DNA of 64,000 nt. Source: Chelativorans multitrophicus. GTDB taxonomy: Bacteria; Pseudomonadota; Alphaproteobacteria; Rhizobiales; Rhizobiaceae. Below the pieces are notes generated by a model. That model did not search any database, was not told the DNA's origin, and saw nothing but the letters and a program-made list of their open reading frames with translations. A program made the position numbers and the translations under genes. How positions within the stretch are numbered: the stretch's first letter is position 1; each line of letters opens with the position of its first letter. The DNA is taken from positions 1,550,001-1,614,000 of the forward strand of contig NZ_JAAAPL010000001.1 of NCBI RefSeq assembly GCF_011317445.1. Direction: 5' to 3'. Shown here piece after piece: positions 1 to 7,134 of the stretch.

Positions 1-1100
1 CGTCCGACCTCGGACGCCACGCGGAACGGCACCCGCGCCGCGACCTGCGCGTCGACGCGCGGCGGCAGTCCGGCCATGCGCCGCAGCACGGGCACGATCA
101 TGTCGTGGAATGTGAACATCGCCGAAGTGGGAAAACCCGGCAGGATGACGACCGGCTTGCCGTCGCAGACCGCGAGGCAAAGCGGCTTGCCCGGTTTCAG
201 CGCCACGCCGTGCGCGATAACGCCTGGGCTGCCGAGCCGGCCGAGAATGCGATAGCTGACATCCCCTGCTCCCTTCGACGTGCCGCCCGAGAGGATCAGC
301 ATGTCGTGAGCCGCGAGCGCATCGCGCATGGCTCGTTCGAGCGCAGCCTCGTCGTCCGGAAAGGCGCCGAGGAAGTCCGCCTCGCCACCATTTTCAGTGA
401 CAGCCGCGCTAATGATCGGGCCATTGGCATCGTAGATGCCGGCCTGACGCAATGGCGCACCGGGTTGGACAAGCTCGTCGCCGGTGGAGAGTATCGCGAC
501 GCGCGGCCTGCGAGCCACCGTTACCCGCGAGACCCCGCAGGCGGCAAGCATGCCGATCTCGCGCGCGCCGATTACGGTTCCGGTGCGCAGCACGACCTCG
601 CCTCGCGCCATATCCGAACCGGCGTTTGAAACGAACTGGCCGGGGGAGACGCCGCGCCTCACCTCGATCAAGCCGGCCTCTGCCGGCTGGGTGTGCTCCA
701 CCATTATGATTGCGTCGGCGCCACGGGGCATTGGGCCGCCGGTCGCGATGGCCGTGGCGGTGCCAGCCAGTACCGGCAGCTGCGGAACGGTGCCGCAGGC
801 GATGGACTCCGCGTTTAGCGTGAGCCGGGCGGGAAGCGCTTCCGATGCGGCGGCGAGATCGGCGGCGCGCACGGCGAAGCCGTCAACGTTGGAGCGGTCG
901 AAGGGCGGCACGTCGATCGGCGCTGTCACGTCTCCGGCAAGCGCCAGCCCAAGTGCCCCGGCCAGGGTCCGTTCTTCGGTCGGGATCGCCCATGGAAACA
1001 CTGCTGCCTCAAAGCGGGCCAGCGCCTCCTCGCGCGACAAGATCGTTAGGAACTGCTCCTGATGGGAATCGTGCCGGATGGAGTTGGGAGACTGAGACAT
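1..1100 (-). CDS. moeA: Molybdopterin molybdotransferase MoeA, C-terminus cut by window edge
   Basis: This is the first 366 residues of a MoeA-type protein that inserts molybdate or tungstate into adenylylated molybdopterin in the cytoplasm. The N-terminal MoeA signature PPFDRSNVDGFAVRA lies at residues 65-79. The MoCF fold follows from about residue 198, with LSTGDEL (204-210), YDANGP (223-228), LSGGTSKGAGD (270-280) and LPGFPTSAM (320-328). The ATG at 1100 was chosen because the MoeA domain begins soon after it and the upstream gene stops 8 bases earlier. It is the fifth gene of a leftward run behind tupB-tupC-tupA and a MoeA paralogue, so tungsten is a plausible metal here (inference). Any domain fused after residue 366 lies outside the window. 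Confidence 0.9.
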   Translation of the reverse strand, partial: MSQSPNSIRHDSHQEQFLTILSREEALARFEAAVFPWAIPTEERTLAGALGLALAGDVTAPIDVPPFDRSNVDGFAVRAADLAAASEALPARLTLNAESIACGTVPQLPVLAGTATAIATGGPMPRGADAIIMVEHTQPAEAGLIEVRRGVSPGQFVSNAGSDMARGEVVLRTGTVIGAREIGMLAACGVSRVTVARRPRVAILSTGDELVQPGAPLRQAGIYDANGPIISAAVTENGGEADFLGAFPDDEAALERAMRDALAAHDMLILSGGTSKGAGDVSYRILGRLGSPGVIAHGVALKPGKPLCLAVCDGKPVVILPGFPTSAMFTFHDMIVPVLRRMAGLPPRVDAQVAARVPFRVASEVG

Positions 1101-1108
1101 GTCCGGGC

Positions 1109-2260
1109 TCAATTCATGCTGCGGAGCGGAAAAGCTGCGACAGGCGTGCCGGCGGCATATCCCTCGCTGTCATCCGGCACCGCAAGCCAGGCGTCAGCCA
1201 GCCGCATGGCGTCCAGCGAGAAATTACCGACAGCGAGCGGCGCCCACGCTCCTTGCTCCAGGCCAAGCAGGGCGATCTCGCTTAATCCGATGGCTGACGG
1301 GACCTTCCGCGACAACGGCAAGGTGATGCCGCTCCGTTCGGAACGGCCGGACAAGTGATCGAGGACTGGCTGGACGAGTGCGAGAAAGGCGGCAAAGGCC
1401 TGGTCGGGCGAGCCGGGCAACGCAATCACCGGAACTTTTCCGAGCCGGCCGATTGCCGTGGTCCCGCCGGGCCGCAAGGCGAGCCGGTGCGCAATCAGCA
1501 CCCCGCGCCGCGCAAGCGCCTCGGCGGTCATATCGGAGCGACCGTCGCCCGTGCCTCCGATCAGGAGGAGCAGGTCGCAGCTCTCTCCATCAAGCGCGGC
1601 GGCAATCGAGGCTGCGTCTCGCGCCGTGGTTTCCATCGCGGTAACGGTCGCGCCCGCCTCCATCAGATACTCGGCGACGAACTGCCCCGAGAAGGTCTCC
1701 TGGCTCACGGCGGCGACATTTATCATGTGAGCACGCGGAGTCCGCACGGCAAGCTTGTCCAACCCTAGCCTCCGCGCGACCAGCAGGTCGATGCTGCAGA
1801 TCATATTTCCTGCAACGGCCGGCGGGCGGCCGGCCGCCAAATCCTCGCCCGCCCGACGCATGCCTTGGCCGGGCGCGGCCTCGCCGACGGCCTGGGCCAT
1901 CGGGCCGCTGCAATCGACCAGATCTGCTTCGAGTACGCAGTCACAATCCTCCGGCATGACTTCGCCCGTTTCCACCCAGATCGGAACCGTAGGCAGCGCC
2001 AGTGGCGAATAGGAAGACGCTCCCACAAGATCCAGCGCCCGGCACGCCCAGCCGTCGATGGCAGCGATATTCCGCTGGGGCTGCGCCGCTATGCCCGGCA
2101 TCTCGGCGGCAACGCGGCCCAGCGCCTGTTCGAGCGGCACAAAACAAGGGGCAACCGGCCTCACGCCATCAAGCAGTGCGGCGAGCGCCGCTTTGAGATT
2201 GGTCAGAATGCCGGCTGGAGGAGGCGTCGTCATCATCTCCCGATGATGGACAGTCGCCAA
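1109..2260 (-). CDS. MoeA-like molybdopterin-binding protein (divergent paralogue)
   Basis: This 383-residue protein has the MoeA layout but altered motifs. DGWACRA (69-75) stands for the usual DG(F/Y)A(V/L)RA. LIGGTGDGRSD (233-243) replaces the SGG(V/T)S.G..D loop of a canonical MoeA, and LPGSPDQAF (281-289) is retained. It sits between tupA (17 bases upstream) and a more canonical moeA (8 bases downstream), so co-transcription is likely. It could be a metal-insertion partner of that MoeA or a binding protein without catalysis; sequence alone does not decide. The first start in frame is TTG at 2260, with a GAGGA about 12 bases upstream. ATG codons at 2236 and 2233 directly follow GGGAG, so the true protein may be about 8 residues shorter. 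Confidence 0.8.
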   Translation of the reverse strand: MATVHHREMMTTPPPAGILTNLKAALAALLDGVRPVAPCFVPLEQALGRVAAEMPGIAAQPQRNIAAIDGWACRALDLVGASSYSPLALPTVPIWVETGEVMPEDCDCVLEADLVDCSGPMAQAVGEAAPGQGMRRAGEDLAAGRPPAVAGNMICSIDLLVARRLGLDKLAVRTPRAHMINVAAVSQETFSGQFVAEYLMEAGATVTAMETTARDAASIAAALDGESCDLLLLIGGTGDGRSDMTAEALARRGVLIAHRLALRPGGTTAIGRLGKVPVIALPGSPDQAFAAFLALVQPVLDHLSGRSERSGITLPLSRKVPSAIGLSEIALLGLEQGAWAPLAVGNFSLDAMRLADAWLAVPDDSEGYAAGTPVAAFPLRSMN

Positions 2261-2277
2261 GGGGTTTGCAACTGTCC

Positions 2278-3117
2278 TCAGGAACGATCCTGCTCCGCGT
2301 TCGGGAAGAACAGCTGCTGGCCACCAATCTTATATTCGCCGATCGCTTGCTGACCCTCAGGCGAGATCAGCCACTCGATGAAACGCTGCCCGGCCTCGGC
2401 CTGGACGCTCGGGTGCTTCTCCGGGTTGACCAGCATGACCCCATACTGGTTGAACAGTCGCCTGTCGCCCTCGACCATAATGTCGAGATCGCCGCGGTTC
2501 TTGAAAGACAGCCAGGTGCCGCGGTCGGACAGCACATAGGCATTCATGGCAGAGGCCGTATTGAGCGCCGCGCCCATTCCCTGCCCGATCTCCTTGTACC
2601 ACTGCCCCTTGGCGGTTTCGATGTCCACGCTGGCCGCCTCCCAGAGCTTCAGTTCCGCGGAATGGGTTCCGGATTTGTCGCCGCGCGAGATAAACGGCGC
2701 TTGCCTGCTCTGGATTGCGACAAGCGCAGCCGCGATATCGCCGCTACCGCCGATGCCCGCAGGATCACTCTTAGGACCGATCAAGACAAAATCGTTATAC
2801 ATCACGTCGAAGCGCCTCACACCGAAGCCTTCTTCGATGAACTTCTCCTCCTGTTCCCTCGCATGCACGAAGACCACATCGGCATCGCCGCGCCGCCCCG
2901 TATCGAGCGCCTGGCCGGTTCCCTGGGCGATCACCTTCACCTCGATGCCCGTTTTCTCTTCGAATAGCGGAAGAATGTGATCGAAGAGGCCGGAATCCTG
3001 CGTCGAGGTCGTCGAAGCGACGACAATGGACTGGTCCTGGGCGGCGGCAACTCCGGCCAGCATGAAAAGCGCGGCAAGCGCAGAGAACATTGGGCAGGGC
3101 AGCATTCCAAACTCCAT
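2278..3117 (-). CDS. tupA: Tungstate ABC transporter, periplasmic binding protein TupA
   Basis: This is the periplasmic oxyanion receptor of a tungstate-type ABC importer, 279 residues. A signal peptide ends near residue 26 (AGVAAA-QDQ). The mature protein opens with VVASTTSTQDSGL (32-44); the TTSTQDSGL segment is a hallmark of TupA and separates it from ModA. Downstream PFISRGDKSGTH also fits TupA. An ATG at 3105, preceded by GGAG at good spacing, may be the real start instead of 3117. It follows tupC by 6 bases. Tungstate rather than molybdate is a family-based inference; no ligand test is possible from sequence. Confidence 0.9.
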   Translation of the reverse strand: MEFGMLPCPMFSALAALFMLAGVAAAQDQSIVVASTTSTQDSGLFDHILPLFEEKTGIEVKVIAQGTGQALDTGRRGDADVVFVHAREQEEKFIEEGFGVRRFDVMYNDFVLIGPKSDPAGIGGSGDIAAALVAIQSRQAPFISRGDKSGTHSAELKLWEAASVDIETAKGQWYKEIGQGMGAALNTASAMNAYVLSDRGTWLSFKNRGDLDIMVEGDRRLFNQYGVMLVNPEKHPSVQAEAGQRFIEWLISPEGQQAIGEYKIGGQQLFFPNAEQDRS

Positions 3118-3123
3118 CGTTGA

Positions 3124-3846
3124 TCAGATAACGAGTTCGCCCTGCACGAAGGCTGCGGCTTCCGGGGTAGCGGGACGGTCCAGGAAGTCCGCTGCGTCGG
3201 CACGCTCACAAATACGCCCCCGAACAAGAAAGAGGACGTCCCCCGCGAGCCGGCGTACCTGGCCGAGATCGTGTGACGCCATGACGATCTTCGTGCCGGA
3301 TTGGGCGGCGGCGAGAATGATTTCTTCCACGAACCGGGTTGCTGCGGGATCAAGGCTCGCGGTCGGCTCGTCGAGAAGCAGGATTTCCGGCTCACGCGCC
3401 AAAGCGCGCGCAAGCGCCAGACGCTGCTGCTCACCGCCGGAAAGGCGGCGCGCGGGGCGGGACGCGAGGGCGAGCAATCCCACGCGGTCGAGCAGCTCTT
3501 CGGTGCGCCGGGCGCGGAGCGCGCGCGGACACCCGGCCTGCGCGAGGCCGTAGGCGACATTCGCGGCGGCAGAGCGGCGAAGCATCACCGGTTTCTGGAA
3601 CACGATCGCGCGCCTTGTTTGCGGCAGATGCGTTCGGCCGCCCCAGCTCACAGTTCCCTTGGACGGAGCGGCGAGCCCCATGCAAAGCCGCAGCAGGGAG
3701 GTCTTTCCCGAGCCATTGGGGCCAACGATCAGCGTCGGCGCCCCTGGCATGATTGTGAGGTTGAGGCGGTCGAGTATGGTCGTGCCGCCGGCCGCCAAAG
3801 AGACACCGTCGAGGACGAGAGGAAGATCGCTTGGGGCAGCGCGCAT
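3124..3846 (-). CDS. tupC: Tungstate ABC transporter ATP-binding protein TupC
   Basis: This 240-residue ABC ATPase powers the import channel formed by TupB. The Walker A motif VGPNGSGKTS is at residues 41-50, the Q-loop at FQKP (83-86), the signature LSGGEQQR at 135-142, Walker B ILLLDEP at 155-161, and the H-loop in MASHDLGQ near 189-196. It starts 3 bases after the tupB stop and ends 6 bases before tupA, so the three are one operon. The assignment to tungstate comes from the partner genes, because the ATPase alone would fit several oxyanion systems. Confidence 0.9.
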   Translation of the reverse strand: MRAAPSDLPLVLDGVSLAAGGTTILDRLNLTIMPGAPTLIVGPNGSGKTSLLRLCMGLAAPSKGTVSWGGRTHLPQTRRAIVFQKPVMLRRSAAANVAYGLAQAGCPRALRARRTEELLDRVGLLALASRPARRLSGGEQQRLALARALAREPEILLLDEPTASLDPAATRFVEEIILAAAQSGTKIVMASHDLGQVRRLAGDVLFLVRGRICERADAADFLDRPATPEAAAFVQGELVI

Positions 3847-3849
3847 TGG

Positions 3850-4542
3850 TCAGCCCGCCCGCCGCTCGGACCAAAGCCGCACGCCCCAGGCGGCGGCGTT
3901 GATCAGGAGGATAAGAACGATCAGAACGAGGCCCAGCCCCATCGCAAGCGGCAGGTTTCCCTTTGAAGTCTCCAACGCGATGGTGGTGGTCATGGTGCGG
4001 GTGAAGCCGTCGATATTGCCGCCGACGATCATAACCGTCCCGACCTCGGCCGCCGCCCGCCCAAAGCCCGCAAGCAGCGCCGTGACAAGGCTGAAGCGGC
4101 CGTCCCATAGCAGGGTCGCGACCTGGCCTGCCGGTCCGACACCCATCGCGGTCAGCTCCTCGCGGTATTCGAGCCACAGATCCTCAATCGTCTGGCGCGT
4201 CAGCGCGGCGATGATCGGCAGCACCAGGAGCGACTGCGCGATGACCATGGCGGCCGGCGTGAACAGGAGCCCAAGCTCTCCGAGCGGCCCTGACCGCGAC
4301 AGCAGCAGATAGACGGTGAGCCCCACCACAACCGGCGGCAGGCCCATGAAACCGTTGAGGACCACGACAATGGCCGAGCGCCCGGGAAATCGCGCCAGCG
4401 CCAAGAAAGCGCCGAGAGGGAGCCCCACGATTACCGCGATTGTCGCGGCGGCCATGCTGACCGAAAGCGACAGTCGCACGATCGAAAACAGCGTCGCATC
4501 ACCAGACGCAATAAGCTGCCACGCGCTGACTGTTTCCGACAT
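3850..4542 (-). CDS. tupB: Tungstate ABC transporter permease TupB
   Basis: This is the inner-membrane channel subunit of the tungstate importer, 230 residues with about six hydrophobic segments. The cytoplasmic loop containing AAAEVGTVMIVGGNI (about 163-177) is the coupling region typical of TupB. It is the first gene of the leftward tupB-tupC-tupA-moeA-like-moeA run. It diverges from a regulator across 96 bases that hold a candidate leftward -35 element (TTGACT, complement of 4594-4599). The ATG at 4542 is preceded by AGAGGCGAAGCGGCA. Confidence 0.9.
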   Translation of the reverse strand: MSETVSAWQLIASGDATLFSIVRLSLSVSMAAATIAVIVGLPLGAFLALARFPGRSAIVVVLNGFMGLPPVVVGLTVYLLLSRSGPLGELGLLFTPAAMVIAQSLLVLPIIAALTRQTIEDLWLEYREELTAMGVGPAGQVATLLWDGRFSLVTALLAGFGRAAAEVGTVMIVGGNIDGFTRTMTTTIALETSKGNLPLAMGLGLVLIVLILLINAAAWGVRLWSERRAG

Positions 4543-4603
4543 TGCCGCTTCGCCTCTGCACGAACCGGATCATTTTCGCTTTGATTCCGTGGAAGTCAAT
4601 TTA

Positions 4604-4636
4604 TTGAACTCAAGCAGAAATTTGCATATAAATGCA
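4604..4636 (+). promoter_or_regulatory. Sigma-70-like promoter for a leaderless transcript, with palindrome over the -10
   Basis: TTGAAC (4604-4609), a 17-base spacer and TATAAA (4627-4632) predict a transcription start at about 4639, exactly the ATG of the regulator. No Shine-Dalgarno fits between them. A perfect inverted repeat TGCAT-ATAA-ATGCA (4623-4636) covers the -10 element, which suits autorepression or metal-dependent control by a bound regulator (inference). The same site lies upstream of the divergent tupB promoter. Confidence 0.6.
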
Positions 4637-4638
4637 GG

Positions 4639-5514
4639 ATGGATCTGCTGACCACCGCCGAAGCGGCCGACTATCTGCGATTGGGAGAACGCAAGCTTTA
4701 CGAGCTGATCGCGGAAGGGCGCATCCCATGCAGCAAGGTAACCGGTAAATGGCTTTTCCCGCGCCATGAGCTCGACCGTTGGGTGATATCCGGACTGGCG
4801 CGCCCGGCGGGAGTGATCCCGCCCGAGCCACCGCCAATCGTCGGCGGCAGTCACGACGACCTGCTCGAATGGAGCCTGCGCCAGTCAGGCTCCGGGCTGG
4901 CCTCCCTCACGGAAGGCACGGAAGGAGGCGTTTCGCGGCTGCTGCGCGGTGAAGTCGTTGCCGCCGCAATCCACTACCACAGTGATTCCGCCGATGCGAA
5001 TATCGCCGCGGTGGCCGAAATGCCGCGGCTCTACGATGCCGTGCTGGTCGGCTTTGCCCGACGCGAGCAGGGCCTGCTGCTGCCGCCCGGCAATCCGAAA
5101 TCGCTTCAGACCCTCGCCGATTTGCTGGCTGGCGGCGCAAAAGTGGCGGTCCGGCAGCGCGGCGCCGGGGCGAATATGCTGCTGACCCTGCTGCTGGCCG
5201 GTGCCGGCGCGAAGCAAACGGACCTGAACCGGCTGGAGCCGCCCTGCCTGACAGGGTCAGACCTGGCGGCCGCTGTCCGGAGCGGGCGCGCGGATTGCGG
5301 CATAGCAACACGCTCGGCCGCGCGCGCCGCCGGCCTGGATTTCGTGCCGCTGGCCTGGGAGAGCTTTGACCTTGTGATGCGGCAGCGGGCCTATTTTGGG
5401 CCGTCGATCCAAAGGTTCCTGCGGTTCCTCAGCGAAGAAAGCTTCACCGGACGTGCCGCCGAGCTTGCCGGCTACGACGTCAGCCCGGCGGGGCAGATCC
5501 GGTTCTTCAAGTAG
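4639..5514 (+). CDS. HTH regulator with periplasmic-binding-type sensor domain, likely oxyanion-responsive
   Basis: Residues 3-50 form an excisionase/MerR-like helix-turn-helix (LLTTAEAADYLRLGERKLYE, then W-LFPRHELDRW). Residues of about 72-285 resemble the substrate-binding fold shared by TupA/ModA and LysR effector domains. The combination is known beside tungstate and molybdate uptake genes and is thought to sense the oxyanion. At 291 residues the length is usual for that family. It diverges from tupB, so control of the tup-moe run is the likely role. The start at 4639 has no ribosome-binding site and coincides with the predicted transcription start. Confidence 0.8.
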   Translation: MDLLTTAEAADYLRLGERKLYELIAEGRIPCSKVTGKWLFPRHELDRWVISGLARPAGVIPPEPPPIVGGSHDDLLEWSLRQSGSGLASLTEGTEGGVSRLLRGEVVAAAIHYHSDSADANIAAVAEMPRLYDAVLVGFARREQGLLLPPGNPKSLQTLADLLAGGAKVAVRQRGAGANMLLTLLLAGAGAKQTDLNRLEPPCLTGSDLAAAVRSGRADCGIATRSAARAAGLDFVPLAWESFDLVMRQRAYFGPSIQRFLRFLSEESFTGRAAELAGYDVSPAGQIRFFK

Positions 5515-5545
5515 AAGGCGGCCCCGCAATCAGGACCGCGCGCGC

Positions 5546-5752
5546 TCAACCGAGATCGATCTCGCCTTCCACGACATGGTGGAGGCCGGCCGCTTCGGAC
5601 GTGATGACAGCTCTTACGGTCAGGCGACCCTGACCTTTCAGCCCCTTCTGCTCCACCGCCTTCTCGATAGCCTGCTGTGAGGTCACGCCGACCTGCTTGA
5701 GGAATTTGCGCATGGAGACGTTGAAGGGATCGGTTTCCATATTCTGGGTCAT
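5546..5752 (-). CDS. DUF6494 family small protein
   Basis: This is a 68-residue protein with the DUF6494 pattern: an N-terminal NVSMRKFLKQVGVTSQQAIE segment, then VRAVITSEAAGLHHVVEGEIDL at the end. Function is unknown. It converges on the oxyanion regulator and diverges from the WD40-cytochrome gene. The ATG at 5752 opens MTQNMETDPFN; an alternative ATG at 5740 would give 64 residues. It is soluble by composition with no signal peptide. Confidence 0.75.
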   Translation of the reverse strand: MTQNMETDPFNVSMRKFLKQVGVTSQQAIEKAVEQKGLKGQGRLTVRAVITSEAAGLHHVVEGEIDLG

Positions 5753-5830
5753 AGGATTGCCTCGAACGATTTGAAAGGTAACCTGTTCGGCAAGCACACG
5801 GCATGTGCAATACTGCCAACGGAGCACGGA

Positions 5831-7132
5831 ATGATCTGGTGCGCAATGAGGACAACGCTTGCGATACGCGTAATGGCGCTCATTCTCCTCATCGGCGTGC
5901 CCGCGCATGGTGCGGAGCTGCGTGGCCATGGCGGGCCGGTGCGGTCGATTGCCGTAACCCCCGATGGTGAAGCGGCGATCACCGGCAGCTTCGACACAAA
6001 GGCAATCGTCTGGTCGCTTGAGACTGGCGAAGCGCGTGAAGTGTTGCTGTTCCACGAAGGCCAGGTCAATGCCGTCGCCGTACTGCCAGATGGCCGCTTC
6101 GCCAGCGCCGGCGCGGATGGCCGAATTGCTATCTGGGAGAGCGGTCAAAGCGCGCCCGCTTCCGTCCTGGAGGGCCATACGGCGCCGGTCGCGGCGCTCG
6201 CCATCTCACCGGATGGCTCTGCGCTCGCCTCCGCTTCCTGGGACGCCAGCGTGCGCCTCTGGCCCCTTGCCGGCGGTGAACCGAAGATCCTCAAGGGGCA
6301 TCTTGGCAATGTGAACGCGGTCGCCTTCCTCTCGGATGGCACGCTGGTCAGCGCGGGTTATGACGCCGCCGTCATGCTGTGGCCGCGCCAAGGCGAGGAT
6401 GTTCCCATCCGGGTTGCCGTGCCGACTCCGCTCAGCACGCTTGCGGCAACCGCGGACGACCGCCTGTTCGCTGGAGGCGCGGATGGAAAGCTGTATGAGC
6501 TCGATCGCAGCGGCGATATCTTGGCGGAGGTCCGGGTTTCATCGAAACCGATAGTGGCCCTCGCCGCTTCAGCGAATGGAAGATATCTCGCGGCCGCCGG
6601 GGTCGACGATGCCATCGTGCTTCTCGACGCAAACGGCCTGAAATCCGTCCGCAGCCTCAGCGGGGCCGGAACGCCCGTATGGTCACTCGCCTTTTCATCC
6701 AGCGGCAAGAGGCTTCTGGCCGGTGGCGCAGACCATCTGGTGCGGGAGTGGGATGTCGAGACGGGGGAGCAGCTCGGGCCCGCAACAGAGGCCTCCGCCG
6801 ATCCGATGGCTGAATATGCCGGCAATCCAGATGCGCAGGTTTTCCGTGCCTGCGTTGCCTGCCACACGCTGGACCCTGACGACGGGAACCGTGCAGGCCC
6901 GACCTTGCACGGCATCTTCGGCCGCCGCATAGCGTCGGTGCCGGGCTATCACTACTCGCCTGCCTTCCGGGGAATGGACATTATCTGGACGCCGGAGACC
7001 GTATCGAGGCTGTTTGAGATCGGCCCCAGCGAATTCACGCCGGGCACCAAAATGCCCGAGCAGACAATCAGCGATCCAGAGGATCGGGCGGCGCTGATCC
7101 GCTTCCTGCAGGCTGAGACCCGCGACGACTGA
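5831..7132 (+). CDS. Exported seven-bladed WD40 propeller fused to a c-type cytochrome
   Basis: This 433-residue protein has a signal peptide (1-27, ending PAHG), seven WD40-type repeats (about 30-320; blades 1-4 and 7 keep GH or equivalent and the terminal W-D or W-x signatures), and a C-terminal class I cytochrome c. Haem attachment CVACH is at 341-345 and a probable axial Met lies in GTKMPE near 408. It is periplasmic. GGAG six bases ahead favours ATG 5831 over the upstream ATG at 5771. It ends 2 bases before the convergent ferredoxin-like gene of the formate dehydrogenase region, so a role in that electron chain is possible (inference). The partner protein bound by the propeller is unknown. 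Confidence 0.85.
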   Translation: MIWCAMRTTLAIRVMALILLIGVPAHGAELRGHGGPVRSIAVTPDGEAAITGSFDTKAIVWSLETGEAREVLLFHEGQVNAVAVLPDGRFASAGADGRIAIWESGQSAPASVLEGHTAPVAALAISPDGSALASASWDASVRLWPLAGGEPKILKGHLGNVNAVAFLSDGTLVSAGYDAAVMLWPRQGEDVPIRVAVPTPLSTLAATADDRLFAGGADGKLYELDRSGDILAEVRVSSKPIVALAASANGRYLAAAGVDDAIVLLDANGLKSVRSLSGAGTPVWSLAFSSSGKRLLAGGADHLVREWDVETGEQLGPATEASADPMAEYAGNPDAQVFRACVACHTLDPDDGNRAGPTLHGIFGRRIASVPGYHYSPAFRGMDIIWTPETVSRLFEIGPSEFTPGTKMPEQTISDPEDRAALIRFLQAETRDD

Positions 7133-7134
7133 GC

